Assembly (NCBI RefSeq): GCF_028476545.1
Contig: NW_026731910.1
Location: forward strand, 124,001-188,000
Length of the DNA: 64,000 nt
DNA from: Physella acuta
Taxonomy: Eukaryota; Mollusca; Gastropoda; Physidae
Direction of reading: 5' to 3'
In this document: in pieces, positions 1 to 12,048 of the stretch
How the letters are laid out: every line of letters begins with the position of its first letter
How positions within the stretch are numbered: the first letter of the stretch is position 1
Notes under the pieces: model-generated
Database searches by the model: none
What the model was told of the DNA's origin: nothing
Seen by the model: the letters and a program-made list of their open reading frames with translations, nothing else
Translations under genes and position numbers: made by a program

Positions 1-602
1 GCTTGTAGTTTCGCCGATAAACCCCCTTCATCAAAGTCAATTCACGTTAATTAAAAAAACCTTCCGTCTGACCTAACAATAACCCAATACCACGCGTCGA
101 GTACCCAAACCGGGTGACGGCATTGAGACCACGGTTTTGATGACGTTGTACACGAGTGCCGCGTCTAAAGAGCCGGCGCGTGAGAGCACGGCTCCTTCAT
201 TGACGGAGCTGGGGAATTAAGAGCCGGACCATGTCTGCTACACGCTCCCAGCGTCGGGCCGGTAATAGCGAAGAAAATGTACGCGCCGAAATGAGCAAGC
301 GGAATAAAAGTGTTTATTGAGGCAGGAGTAGACTGGGCCGTATGGATGGGGGTTGTCTAGCATTTAAGTCAATATAGAAATAAAATGGAGGAAGATTAAT
401 TAGAATATATGTGCGTAAATTCCATAATGCCGTGAAATTTGCGAATTAATTATGATCAATTTCTGTTCGTATCTTGTTCAAGTTTTGAAAAAAATTCACA
501 TAACAAAATAAAATAATCTTATTTTTAATTTTAATCTAGATCCATTTCTGTGCCTCAAGTCAAATCTTAAAATCCATGTAAAATTTAAGAATGGTGATAG
601 GA
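1..602. other. Unique non-coding sequence with a GC-richer island
   Basis: No gene, RNA or repeat was recognised. Bases 120-300 are clearly richer in GC than the AT-rich sequence at 360-600 and contain no tandem repeat, so they could be a conserved non-coding block. No reading frame of note is present. Confidence 0.5.
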
Positions 603-942
603 CAGAGGCGTAGCCACGGGAGTGCGGGTGAGGGGCGACCGCCCCGGACGCTGATCCTAGAGGAAACAAAACGGCTTGGGAAAGTTATAAAAAGTTATAT
701 TCTGAGCTGCATTACTAAAACATACACAGTCAAAGTTAAGAAAACAAGACTACTGCTGAGCTTTTCCTGACTGGTTTAGTTGTTTTCTATATCAATGTTT
801 TCACATTGCTTAGGGATATAGTTACTGGTAAAAGGCTCCCCCGACCTTTCCAAATAGGGGGGGGTGCATTTTTCAACGAGAATAACGATATACAAGTGCA
901 AAAAGGGGGGGGGGGGGGACGAAAAGGGCCGCTACGCCTCTG
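603..942. mobile_element. hAT-like MITE, family A (copy 1)
   Basis: Non-autonomous DNA transposon. Both ends carry the inverted repeat CAGAGGCGTAGC / GCTACGCCTCTG. The flanking 8-mers TGATAGGA and TGATACGG match at 6 of 8 bases, which fits the 8-bp target-site duplication of the hAT superfamily. The interior codes for nothing and includes a G14-type tract near 905. Two more copies lie at 32765-33020 and 47541-47811. The transposase would be supplied elsewhere. Confidence 0.82.
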
Positions 943-1107
943 TGATACGGAGAGTGTAGTATTTTGTCTTACACCGCCACCAAGACTCGTCTAATTTTAT
1001 TGTCACACAAGTCGAGTAAGCCTAAGAAGGTGAGTATTTTGATTACAAGTGACCAGTATATGACATACAATTTCTGGCCTGGTCGATTACGGAAATACTA
1101 TACTTGC
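943..1107. other. Unique spacer
   Basis: Short AT-rich spacer between two mobile elements, with no recognisable content. Confidence 0.4.
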
Positions 1108-1284
1108 GCCGGGGTGCACTGAAATTTCAGCAAGTGGGGTGAGGGGGATGGAGGGACTAGTTAAAGTTAATATTTACAATATAAAATTATGATTTTTTTA
1201 CTTTGGTGGGGGAGGGGGGGGGGTAGATGGGTCCAAAGGCATCTCCCCACTCCCCACTCGAAAAGATGCCTGAAAGAAACTCTG
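1108..1284. mobile_element. MITE family B, degraded copy
   Basis: The right end reads GATGCCTGAAAGAAACTCTG, the same terminus as the copies at 25749-25888 and 61273-61400. The left part keeps the internal GCACT-GAAATTTC motif and a G-rich tract, but its terminal repeat is not recognisable. Non-coding. Confidence 0.55.
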
Positions 1285-2154
1285 CATACGGTCCTACAAA
1301 AAATGATGTCATTATGTTCTACTCTTTCTAAAGACACGTCATTCTTATGGCTTTTATTGACCAGCTTATAAACAGCGTGTAAAATTGCTGATGTATTCCC
1401 GGTCAATTAACCCCTAACTTCACGCGTAACTTCTTAAAACCGGTATCCAGCCTCCATAAACACCAATACCTGGGCTATTACCTCCCCTGGTAATTTACAG
1501 TTACCCCTCTTTTTGTTCCCCCCCCCCCCCCCCGGTCCTAAGGTGTTAAATTTAGCCATAAATTCTGAGCCAATTGGTCCAATTACCACAGATACCATCT
1601 CTCCCTGCGTCCATCAAAACGCAATGGCGTGCCCCACGGAGTATCGCTGTTGCGATTTAGTTACACCACGACAGGAATTGGTGTGGGGGAGGGGGAGGGG
1701 GGAGGGTTTTAAAAAAAAATCATCAATTTAGATAACCATCCACGGTAATCATATCCCTGCAGCGCTGCCCACTTTGTCGCTAATCAAGATCTGCCATAAT
1801 GCCCGGCTGTAATTGTTATTGTAGCTCACTCCCTGCCCCGCGTCCAGGCTTTGATTCTGCTTGTGCCTTAACACCCCCCCCCCCCCTTTTCCTTTATCAA
1901 CCCCCGGGCACTTTGCAAACAGGATCAGTTCTGTATAGCAGGGATTTACATTCATATTTTTTTTTCAACAACAAAAAATAAAATGTAATTAGCTTTAGAA
2001 TTTGAAGTATGAAATACATTTTAATTAAAATGGTGGGAGGTGGAAGGATATTATTTGAAGACACCAAATTGTACTCAAATATAACAATATTCCACTTATC
2101 TCATAAATGACTTCTCCGTATAGATGCTAGAACTAATAGTTAAAATACTGACAC
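1285..2154. other. Unique non-coding sequence with poly-C tracts
   Basis: No gene was recognised. The stretch has a C tract near 1519-1534, a second near 1871-1886 and a G-rich run near 1683-1705. The short open frames here run through these homopolymers. Confidence 0.45.
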
Positions 2155-2374
2155 ACGTACACACACACTCACGCACACACACACACAGACACACACGCAC
2201 ACACGCACACACGCACAGACACACAAACACACAGACACACACACACACAGACACACAGACACACAGACACACAGACACACAGACACACAGACACACAGAC
2301 ACACAGACACACAGACACACACACAGACACACACACAGACACACACACAGACACACACACAGACACACAGACAC

Positions 2375-2445
<71 letters not shown>
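2155..2445. repeat. Compound microsatellite (CACACAGA)n then (TA)n
   Basis: About 220 bp of CA-rich repeat, largely GACACACA octamers, runs straight into about 70 bp of alternating TA. Open frames on both strands here are translations of the repeat. Confidence 0.95.
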
Positions 2446-2447
<2 letters not shown>

Positions 2448-3196
2448 AAATGCTCTTTAATATTAGACTGCATTTAATTGTAAGTATAGTCCAAAACCAA
2501 TTGAAAATGCTAAAACCACTATACACAGCTATCTTTAACCCATATTGTCTCAACACCAGACTTTATTCAATGTCTTCTCCAAACCAAAAGTCTTGCCTTG
2601 CAAATAAAATTCTCACACCCCTACTCAATTGTTTCTATAACTACCCCCACCCCCACCCCACCCCCAATCGGAACCTGCTGCTCGCCCCCCAATCAGATTG
2701 ACCTCCACGGCTACTAATGGTATGGGTGAGTCGTCGAGCGGAACCGCACACAGGAAATTTTCCTGCTGATATTTCGCCTTTGTGCGCGCGGTGCCAGGAA
2801 CGAGGGTTAGATTGAGGATGAAAAGTGCCATTAGGTCGCGCGCTGTATGCCGGGGGATCAAATGAAGTTGTATTATTGCCAGCAAAAACAAACCGGCCTT
2901 CCCGGATCTCGCCTGAGTGGACGTAATTAAAAATCGGGGCAGCGGGAGGGAGGGGTGGACTGGTCGATAGAGAGTGAATGAGGTGGGAAGGTTGAGGGGG
3001 GGGGGAGATTATTACTGAATTGTTTCTAAAAAAAAATTTCTTTTTTTTTGAGAGAGAGAAATTTAGACTTAAGTATCTACATGTAAAATTACTACGCTCT
3101 AAATTCTTAATTTCTCAATATGGTATATTTTTTTTGTGAGCGTAGAGCCAATACATAAAATAAATGTAAACTATACTTTTCTTTTAGAACTTTTTT
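2446..3196. other. Unique sequence, GC-richer block at 2700-2960
   Basis: No gene was recognised. A C-rich run at 2642-2665 is followed by about 250 bp of mixed-composition unique sequence, then G and T homopolymers at 2995-3050. Nothing else can be supported. Confidence 0.4.
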
Positions 3197-3400
3197 TGTT
3201 CAAATTGCAAATGAAGTAGAGTTTACTTGTTTCTCTGACCTTGGCGCACGCAGGAAGGGGAGTCAACATACTCAACTACCTGTACTTCTGGTACCGTGAG
3301 TCAGGTAGGAGTGGGCTCAGGGACACGCGGACTGAACTACAGGTAAGGAGCCTGAGGCTTACAGGTTAGCCGCTATATGGTCTATCACTTGACCACGCCA
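3197..3400 (-). mobile_element. tRNA-derived SINE, family S1
   Basis: Reverse-strand copy of the SINE seen best at 43672-43900. The tRNA-like head lies at the high-coordinate end (GGCGTGGTC start, then a GCGGCTAACC stretch). The body contains the family stretch ending in the AAGTGAAGTAGAGTT-type motif. It is too diverged to be active. It would once have been transcribed by RNA polymerase III and copied by a LINE partner. Confidence 0.68.
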
Positions 3401-3439
3401 GTTTGATTCTCTCGATGGAGCTAAGCTGCCACAAACAGG

Positions 3440-3800
3440 CTCCGAACACGGAATATTCCAATACCTAAATCAACGAGGAATGTCCCCAACACGGGATATT
3501 CCTCTGCCTCAAGCAATGTAGAATGTCCCCACTTTGGGATATTTCTGTGCCTTAAGCAATGAGGAATGTCTTGAAACAGAATCTTCATGTGCCTCAAGGA
3601 TCGAGGAATGTCCCCAAAACGGAATCTGCATGTGCCTAAAGCAATGAGGAATATCCCAAAACAAGGGATATCCCAGTGCCGCAAGCAATGAGGAATGTCC
3701 CCAGGGTATTCCGGTGCCTCAGACAATGAGGAATGTCCCCAGGATATTCCAGTGCCTCAGGCAACAAGGAATGTCCCCAGGGATATTCCTGTGTTGTCAG
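3440..3800. repeat. Minisatellite, 37-45 bp degenerate units
   Basis: About nine diverged units share the core AATGAGGAATGTCCCCA followed by a GATATTCC-type segment. Unit length varies by several bases. Units near the right end are more alike than those on the left. Confidence 0.88.
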
Positions 3801-3807
3801 CTAAAAT

Positions 3808-3844
3808 CCCCCCCCCCCCCCCAAAAAAAAAAAAAAAAAAAAAA
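3808..3844. repeat. (C)n(A)n homopolymer pair
   Basis: A run of about 15 C is followed directly by about 20 A. It lies just after the minisatellite. Confidence 0.9.
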
Positions 3845-4878
3845 CCAACACCACAATCTAATTACGCCAGTTCAGCGTGAAATCTTCACTTCCAATTAAA
3901 GGATTTCATCTCACCATGCGTATCTACACCCCCACCCCCCACCCTAACCCTCCACACCACTTCACCTCTTACACCCGTCACTCAATTTAAAACGTCATTT
4001 TTTTTTTAAATATCTCCATTCAACAATCTCCCCACTTCCACCCTCCCACACACAAACAAAAAACAACACTCCTCAACAATACTCTAAACTTTTATTTCCT
4101 TTTATACCCCCATCCCCTACCCCACAATTCAATTTGTCTGACCCAGCGGCTAACAGCCAGCCCGTGATCGCCAGCTTACCCGTGTCTGGCAGTCTGACGT
4201 ATCGCCGGCCCGACTTCAAAGGGCCCCTAGTGATCAATGCACCCCCCCCCCCCCCACACACACACACCACACCCCTGGGTTTTTTTTTTGGAGCTGGGGC
4301 CTAAACACAGCTTTACTCCCCCGTTCTCACAGCTATTTCCCACCCATTGATCAGAGTTACCCCCCTCCAACAGTTTAAACTTTTAGATTTGTTCCGATTT
4401 TTCACATGAGTGCCAATCAAACGGGCTTAGGTCACTAATCCCGTTTTTAATATACCACTGAGCGATTTTAATTAAAATGTTATATCTAATTTAATTATAC
4501 GATTTTTTATCCCGATGTCATAAAGGATTAAATTTGGATAAACAGCCTCCAAGCGCGAAGGAATTATCGATGAAACATTTTGAATGCAGTTTTTTTCGAA
4601 TTTTTTTTTTCAATGCAGGAGTGAATTAAATCTGCCCCTGAATACGGTAATAAAATTGTGTGGGGGTTTTATTTTTATTTGTTGCTTGCTTTTTTTGCTT
4701 AATTGATGTAATTATTTCACAAAAAACATATAATTTGTTGAAATATACACCAAATAAAGAGAAACTTTTTAATTAACAAAAAGAGCACTAAGTAAAAGTT
4801 TTTGAAGCTACCATAAACATAACCGAATATAATCATAACTACATTTTTAAATATACCCAAACACCACAGGTATAAATT
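3845..4878. other. Non-coding, C-rich then AT-rich
   Basis: The + strand is poor in G from 3900 to 4340 and carries a C14 tract near 4242. From 4380 on it is AT-rich. No gene, RNA or transposon end was recognised. Confidence 0.4.
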
Positions 4879-4879
4879 T

Positions 4880-4944
<65 letters not shown>
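4879..4944. repeat. (TA)n microsatellite
   Basis: About 66 bp of uninterrupted TA dinucleotides. Confidence 0.95.
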
Positions 4945-4948
<4 letters not shown>

Positions 4949-7195
4949 GTTTAATACAGTGTATGGAATATATATTGACATGTAATCGTAATTTTTTTTG
5001 GAACCGGTAGTCGTTGTTAGATTATTGGTTATCCTATTCTAAACAAGACAAATACAATATTTTAATTAAGGATAATGAGCACTAATGAAGTAGGAATCTA
5101 GATGACTCACAGAGTATAGCCATGGAACTAGAAATATCTTGTTTAGACTTGATTTTAAAATAATATTACTAATTAATTGTCACTACGTATGCCTTTATGA
5201 CGGAACCTGACGTCAGCACTATCTAGATCTGTAACTTGCACAATACCCAGCGTCGGATATTGAAGCTTTTTTTGAGATGGCCCCGATGGAGTCCTAACAT
5301 TGCGAAAACAGCTATTAGCGGCTAGGGAACCATGGGAGTCGTATTGATTAGCTCACAGCATAGATCTTATCAGCTTTGAATTAATCCATAATCCATGCAA
5401 GAGGTTAACCTTTACATTTAAAAAAAAAAAGCAACTTCAACTTGACTTCAACGTAGGCGCTGCACTTAATTTAAAAAAAACAAAACCACTGTGTCTAGTT
5501 GAAGGCTATCTTGGACCAACCCGTCCCCTGCCAACCCTTCGTTCAGGACTACACGAGACAACCTTATCACGATCGCGCCAACCCGGCTGTCGGGTTGGGG
5601 TAGTGTTACACCACCGAGCCTGTTGTCGAAGCCGCACGATGAAAAGATTATACATAATATTTTTTTTTTCAGGGGAGATCAACTCCACGCTAATGACGCA
5701 GCAGCGGCAATAACTCCCATCCGTCTCGCCAGAGAAACACATAAAAACCCTGGCTTTATTGGGCTATCAAAATATTATTGTAGCCCTGACATCACACCGT
5801 GCAAGGGAAACCCAAGTACTAAAGCAACCTCATGTAGGTAGATATAGGTTTCTTTACATTTTATACACGAAAAGTACTTAAAGGGACATAATTCTGTAAA
5901 TTTGAATTTAAATTCACACACAAACTATATTTTTATATTATTTATAATAAAAAAAAACAGAAACGGCTCGTAAAGCATAAAAAATATATTTAAAAGTATT
6001 GTTTTCCCAGATTTCGTATTTTAAGACCAATAACGTTTAGAGTAATTGCCCCTTAATATTTGACCGCCTCGGTGAGTCTTTTCAAAAGACTTCTATTTCA
6101 TCCACCGTACTTTTCTCCCGCTCAGACTTTAAGTATTGATTTACGGCTGTTTAAGATTACAGAATCTTCATGGTTAAATCTCCCTACACCCCCCCCCCAC
6201 CACTTTACTAAAGACAGGGGGGGGTGTCCTTAACACGGCGCGTCTCCCATGGTCTTTAACTTAGAAATTAGCTGGAAATTTTGACAGGGGGGAATATAAA
6301 AGTGTGAAGCGCCATACAAAAAAAAATATGGTTTACGACCGTAAAAAACCTGGCGGGGATAACTCGGCAGGCCCACACGCCTTGAAACCGATACCGTAAT
6401 TATACGTACAAAACGTTCTCTTGTTCAGCTGAAAATAAAATAAAAACCCCGATTTTAGCGACGAGGGGAGATAATTAAAGACAAAGGGAAGTAACCGAAA
6501 ATTAAAGGTTTACCTGGGCGTCTGTAGATGATTTTTTTTTTTTTTTTTTTTTTTTTTGGGTCTGGTGTTCAGCGACGTTTTGCGCGCCGCATAAATCTGT
6601 CTGAAAGTGCAGACGGTGCGCACCATGAAACGCTAGCCTAGATAATCCTACTTAAACTAAGTTAAACTGCGCTGTTTAATAATGATCTTTAGGCTTCGGG
6701 TAACTGGAAAATGATATCCACGAAACCGGAGACTAAAGAGCATTATTTGAATAGACAGGAAAATAAAATACTGCATTTTTAAACACTTCAGCTTAAAGTT
6801 GATACGGTAAAATTCATACAAAAGCTTTTTCATTTGAGAACTTCTGAGTCAATTAGATTTATAAGCTGTGCAATTGTTAGACTGGTACTTAAAGCTAAGT
6901 GATAAAATGATTTAATTAGATTGATTTTTTAGTGTAGGGCTACCTGATAAGGAGACAATAGTTCTAAAATAAACTAAAAATAAATTTAAAAAATAACATT
7001 TATGTCAGAATTTTTTTTTTCTGCAATAGACAAACACTTGTCGTTGTTTGGGCAACATTTAAGAAAAAAAATGTGTGTAACTGCGTTGAGAGGAAATTAC
7101 GAGTGTGTACACATGATAATAGACGATGTGTTTTATTTTGACTAGTAGATGAGAGCAATGGCGTTAATTAACTATGTGGGTAAAGGTAGCGCTAA
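4945..7195. other. Long AT-rich non-coding stretch
   Basis: No gene was recognised over about 2.2 kb. Visible details are a unique, GC-richer block at 5510-5640 containing a perfect 8-bp hairpin (5578-5598), a C/G homopolymer pair at 6189-6225, and a T tract at 6532-6557. Confidence 0.4.
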
Positions 7196-7770
7196 TATTC
7201 TGGGGCAATGACGCATAAATTTAAGGGCAATGGCATACATTCAGGAATAATAACACAAATTCTGTAAGTGCTATAGCAGAAAAAAAGGGTGCAAAAAGAC
7301 AAAAATGTAGGGGGATAACACAGGTTAGAGAACTCAAGCAGATAAGGATAACAACAGAAAATACAAGAGCAATTACCCAAAAATATAAGGGCAAAACGCA
7401 ATAATATAGGGGCAATAAAAAATATAGGAGCAATAACACAATAATATAGGGGCAATAACACAATAATATAGGGGCAATAACACAATAATATAGGAGCAAT
7501 AACACAATAATATAGGGGCAATAACACAATTATATAAGAGCAATAACAATAATATAGAGGCAATAACGCAATAATATAGAGGCAATAACGCAATAATTAA
7601 GGGACAATAACACATTATAGGAGCAATAACAATAATATATAGGAGCAATAACACAATAATATAGGAGCAATAACAATAATATAGGAGCAATAATACAATA
7701 ATATAGGAGCAATAACACAATAATATAGGAGCAATAACACAATTATATAGGGGCAATAACACAAAAAAAA
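7196..7770. repeat. Minisatellite, 22-bp AT-rich units
   Basis: The core 7430-7760 repeats AATATAGGAGCAATAACAC with small variations and occasional shortened units. The left flank to 7196 holds more diverged copies (GGCAATGACGC and similar). Reverse-strand open frames here encode only runs such as YYCYCSYI and are repeat translations. Confidence 0.92.
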
Positions 7771-8337
7771 ACCAAAGATACTAAATCAGATAAGGATGAT
7801 AATTCAACGAAGGAGTGTAATTAAACAAAACGGTAAGGGCAATAAAAGAAAACGGTATCGGGTGGTAAAATGTAGCTTATAGGTAGGAAAATAATATAAT
7901 CATGTGAATACAAATGCGAAAAACAAACATGGCAAAAATCCAGTTAGGGGCCATAACCCAACCGATTTATTATAGAAATACATCCTTAAGGTTCTGTCAC
8001 CAGTCCGTGCTTATGACTATACCAAAGTATGTTCTAGCTTTTTGCAGCTATGCGTAATAAAAGCAGTCAAATTTATTTTTTTTCAAGCCAATATAACATA
8101 TCATTTTAAACAGTCAACGCCAACATAGCTAATTCAAACATCAAACACCATCCTATTAATGTTTCTTTTTTTTTAGTAACACTATTCATTTTTTTTTTTT
8201 AAATTATTACTTTAATTTTCTTGAGTGAATAATTTAAGTTTACTCTCTTGTATACAGAGTATACAAAAAGTCACATGATAATAGGACAGTTTTTACTATT
8301 TTACACCTAAGTACGTCATCGTATATGGAGTACAGGC
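7771..8337. other. AT-rich non-coding spacer
   Basis: No gene or repeat end was recognised. Bases 7790-7970 may hold very degenerate echoes of the preceding minisatellite (GGGCAATAA-like words). Confidence 0.35.
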
Positions 8338-8637
8338 CAGGGGTGGTCAACCTTTTGAGATGGAAGAGCCAAAAGTTACAATTTACAAAATTTCCCAGTT
8401 TTTAAAGATCCACTAACATTTTTATATCAATATTTGGTATTATATTAGGATTAGGTGAATACATTTTATTTGATGTTTAAAATTCTCTTGTTTTCTCACG
8501 CAGGGTAAAGTCGTACCCCACCGTCCAGTAAAACTGAAATTATATTACTATTAATATTTGTGCAAGGAGCTGGAGAGCCGCATCTGGACATCAAAAGAGC
8601 CGCATGCGGCTCGCGAGCCGCAGGTTGCCGACCCCAG
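8338..8637. mobile_element. Non-autonomous hAT element, family H (300 bp)
   Basis: The left end CAGGGGTGGTCAACC and the right end GGTTGCCGACCCC are the inverted termini of a widespread hAT group. The subterminal GCCGCATGCGGCTC palindrome is also typical. Flanking 8-mers GTACAGGC and ATATAGGC agree at 6 of 8. No transposase is encoded. The second copy is at 56706-57486. Confidence 0.82.
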
Positions 8638-8714
8638 ATATAGGCGACTTATTTTAATCGGGAGAAAACTCTAAATCCAGATTTATCAACATGTTGGCGT
8701 TTCACGCGTAATTG

Positions 8715-9150
8715 AGTCGGAAAACTGGGCCGTACAATTCTGTCCGCGTGAGTGTATGTGTGTCTTTGACCCCTATAACTTGAGTACCGTTACAGCTAGG
8801 TTGATACAATTTCACATAAAATGTGTAGTTCTGTATCAACTTTTCAGTGAATTCCAGTAACGGGAAGTTGAATTTATTCCGCGTTTTTTTCAAAAGCCTA
8901 TAATTTGAGTACTGTTTCCGTTAGATAGATAGATGAGATTTCTCTGTTTTCTGTTACATTTTGAGTAATTATCAGAGACAGGAAATAGTACTAAGCTGTT
9001 TCCTATTTCTTAAAAAATGCATATGAATTTATAAAGTACTAATGTTCCGCACTATTATACACACTATTATACATTAAAAATCCCCCGTAGTGTTATATAA
9101 GAACATTGGGGTAAGTTTAGGGGAAATCACTCCCGCTTTATTTAAATAGT
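8715..9150 (+). repeat. Unclassified interspersed repeat R1, partial copy
   Basis: It aligns over most of its length with the reverse complement of 39490-40170. Shared words include AACTTGAGTACCGTTACAGC and TTTATAAAGTACTAAT, and both copies end in a GGGGAAATCACTCCC-like block. It lacks the terminal hairpin of the other copy. It contains no coding sequence and I cannot name the family. Confidence 0.72.
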
Positions 9151-9159
9151 TACAATATT

Positions 9160-9560
9160 CCACAATCGCCTGAGCAAAGTCGACCAACATGCCTGGAAAT
9201 TACTTTTACCACCTCCCTTTCAACCGGCGAGAGAACTCGGGGCCCTAAACTCCCTCTTTTGTCCGGAAACTTCCGGCCCGTTCCGGACCATTTGACGCCC
9301 GGTTCGCCCCGCCGGTTTCCGACTTACATTTCGTGATGGCTCCCATTAAAGCGGCCGGCTCAAAGACAGACGTTAAAATATGGCGTAATTTACTCATATC
9401 TGAAGACAATTCCTGCCTCGCAGGAACAGCGCTGATGCTAAAGGCCTCCACGTCGGGGAACACGGAGTAATCATTCGGGAACCGGCAAGCATCGAGCCCA
9501 ATTTCCTCCCCGCCAGAAGGATTTCCATGTTACGTACCCGACCAGGACAAATCCACTCCT
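9160..9560. promoter_or_regulatory. Candidate cis-regulatory block with paired ETS sites
   Basis: GC-richer, non-repetitive sequence in an AT-rich setting. CCGGAAACTTCCGG at 9263-9276 is a pair of inverted ETS cores, and a third core TTCCGGAC follows at 9281. Function is inferred only from motif clustering. An unannotated exon cannot be excluded, but no frame looks like protein. Confidence 0.3.
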
Positions 9561-10375
9561 GTTCCTCCGCGTTTTATTTTTACCGTTTCTATTGAAGAGG
9601 GGTGGGGAGGTCAATGAAGATCGATTGATGGTGGCGGTTGAGAGAGTTGTTGAAAACAGGGGGGAGGGGGGAGTTTGACGCATGCTGGTGTGGTAATGAA
9701 AGTGATTTTTATGTTTTATATGACGCACTTTAGTGCAGTGGATGGTGAAGCTATTGGATTATAATTAAATCGGATCACAGTTTAATTGATTACAACTTGA
9801 TTATTGTTTATTAAATGTCGATACATTAAGTTTAAAAATGTTTGAAGCTACAACATTAATTACTTTTAACACAATTTTAGTTTTTTTTTAAATTTATATG
9901 TATATATTTTATATATATTTCGCTATAGATTTTAAAAGAAAAATATTATTATTAGTTTGGACTCAATCCTGTTATAGAACATAAGTAATTTTAAAATATT
10001 TTATTTTTATTTTTTAGCTATACACTTGATTAATCTGTTCAATTTTATCAATTGAAAAAAAAAAATTCAAAATTCAAGATAACCAATTTTTCTTGCGGAA
10101 GTTGGAATTTTAAATATACTCCCAATACAGGTGATATTTTATAGTTTGTTGCACCCGAATAATTAGAGTAGAGTTAACGGAGGTTTAATCAAGCGGTTAG
10201 TCATTTGTAATCAAACAGCGTTCGATTATCAGGTCAAAAAACAATATAAATAACGCACTTACAATGGTTTAACAGGCGCGTTTATTTGTGTATGCAAAAC
10301 GCAAATTGAATAAACTGCGATTGACTTGAGTGAAACGACAAATCTAAAAATAAATTAAAAACTGACAATGGGCCT
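9561..10375. other. AT-rich non-coding stretch
   Basis: No gene, RNA or transposon was recognised. A purine-rich G tract lies near 9655-9675. The rest is AT-rich. Confidence 0.4.
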
Positions 10376-10935
10376 TTTTTTTTATTGCTGTCTGACTATC
10401 CAAAATGACGCCATTGTCAGGACGTTGCGGATGTACAGACGGATAATGTTCAGGACCAGGGGATTTAAAGATTGCCACGAGATTATGGCCTGGATTTGGG
10501 TTAGATTACTCCGTGACCACTAACCTAAACACCGCTGTGCGGGTTTTTATTTTTAGGAACCCGAAAAATCAATTAGATCCGGGATATTTATTTGTTTTTT
10601 CTTAATTAAAACCGGACACCCTGGCCGGAAAAATCTGGCTACTGCTGAGATGGACAACGGGGCAGGTCGACATTTTGTCAGACAACATCCCAGCAGCCGA
10701 CAAGCGGGGGGAAAAACACAGGCGGGAAAACAGCGGGGAAAAACAGGGGTATTACCGCTAAATGGCTTGTCGTGATTAATAGACCATAATAATTAGGTGG
10801 TGTCAGGCGGTGTTGTGGTTGGGGGGCTGGGCTGTAATTAAGGTTCAATCACGTTGAGTTAGAGGCGCCCCGCGCCCGGTTACATGTGACTCGAGGACAA
10901 ACACCCCAGACAAGATGGCGGATATTTATCAACAT
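10376..10935. promoter_or_regulatory. Candidate cis-regulatory block with Pbx/Hox and YY1 motifs
   Basis: A unique block of balanced composition. TGATTAAT at 10773-10780 matches the Pbx/Hox composite site. TAATAATTAG follows at 10787-10796. CAAGATGGCGGAT at 10911-10923 is an excellent YY1 site, and the NF1-like GGCCGGAAAA words are nearby. Motif matches are seen directly; enhancer or promoter activity is inferred. Confidence 0.32.
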
Positions 10936-11785
10936 GGACTATGAAAATGGAGGTTCAATGATTTTTTTTTCCTCCATTTTTTTTCCAGATTGAATTTAGA
11001 CTTTAATACAATAATGAACAGCTTAATCTGTACGGGTCGTATTTCTTATTTCCTTAATAAATGTTAGTTAATTGTATTTTGTGAAACAAAAACTGAAATA
11101 AAATGTCAGTAATTCGTGTAAGTTAGACATGTTTGATCTTGTGTTTAATTCAATTATGGAGAAAAATAATTATTAAGCTATTCATTATTTAACTAAATAC
11201 AGTTTTTTTTTATTTAAAAAAAAAAAAACAAAAAAAAAACTTCAATATTTCAGCATTAGATTTCATGTTTTCATTCCCTGGAATATTATGATGCTAATTT
11301 AAATGAAAAATTTAATGTATTTGTACTTCATACAAGTCTCATTTAATATATTTTACATACCTAATTAAAGTCAATACAGAAGTTAAGTGTATATTTAGCT
11401 TCCATTTACGTACATTTATTATCTGCTGACAAAGCCACACGGCTAAAACAATATTCGATGTATTCGTGTACTAAGGTTATATAATGTTTCGTGGTGCATA
11501 TTTTGAATTGTTACAACATTGTTGTTTATATCATATATGACTTAATTTTATTTCATGCTTCTGAATTAGCAGTAACACAAGTATTGGAAAAAATTCAACC
11601 TGATATTTCTATTTTAAAAAGCAATTAAACCTCCCTTCTGCGCTGTGTTATTAATTTATTTTATAAAAGCAATTAACTCTAATTAAAATTTACAAAATTG
11701 CTGAAGCCTTTTTTTTTGTTAAAACTTCATGCTGTTATATCCCACCCCCCTGCCCCCCTACACAGGGGATGGAGTAAAATTACCA
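10936..11785. other. AT-rich non-coding stretch
   Basis: About 850 bp of AT-rich sequence with A and T homopolymers at 11203-11240. No gene or repeat family was recognised. Confidence 0.4.
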
Positions 11786-11789
11786 GAGT

Positions 11790-12030
11790 AAAGAAACAGG
11801 TAATTACATCATTAAGACCGTCTGGCACCAGACATGCGAGCAGACCCACGCCTGCGTCACTTATTGGTTTTGACGGGCCCGGGACACCGATAATCCGTAA
11901 TTAGTACCTCCCTCATCACAGCGCCCCGTGGAGGGCCCGGGCGCCCCCGGGGGACGGTGCGATCAAATTGCCGAGTGATACAGGCACGAGAATCGGCACA
12001 TGCATCGCGAGTCGGAATGAAACAGGAGGT
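11790..12030. promoter_or_regulatory. Candidate cis-regulatory block with homeodomain/Otx motifs
   Basis: GC-rich unique sequence with GTAATTACATCATTAA at about 11801-11816 and GATAATCCGTAATTAG at about 11889-11904, which joins an Otx-type TAATCC with TAATTAG. It lies directly beside the CCAAT minisatellite. Regulatory function is inferred. Confidence 0.32.
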
Positions 12031-12048
12031 TAAGTAGTGGAGGCAGCT

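Noticed and set aside
7192-7762. Reverse-strand frames rich in Tyr, Cys, Ile and Leu that look like membrane proteins
   Set aside because: They read the AT-rich 22-bp minisatellite. Three overlapping frames show the same pattern.
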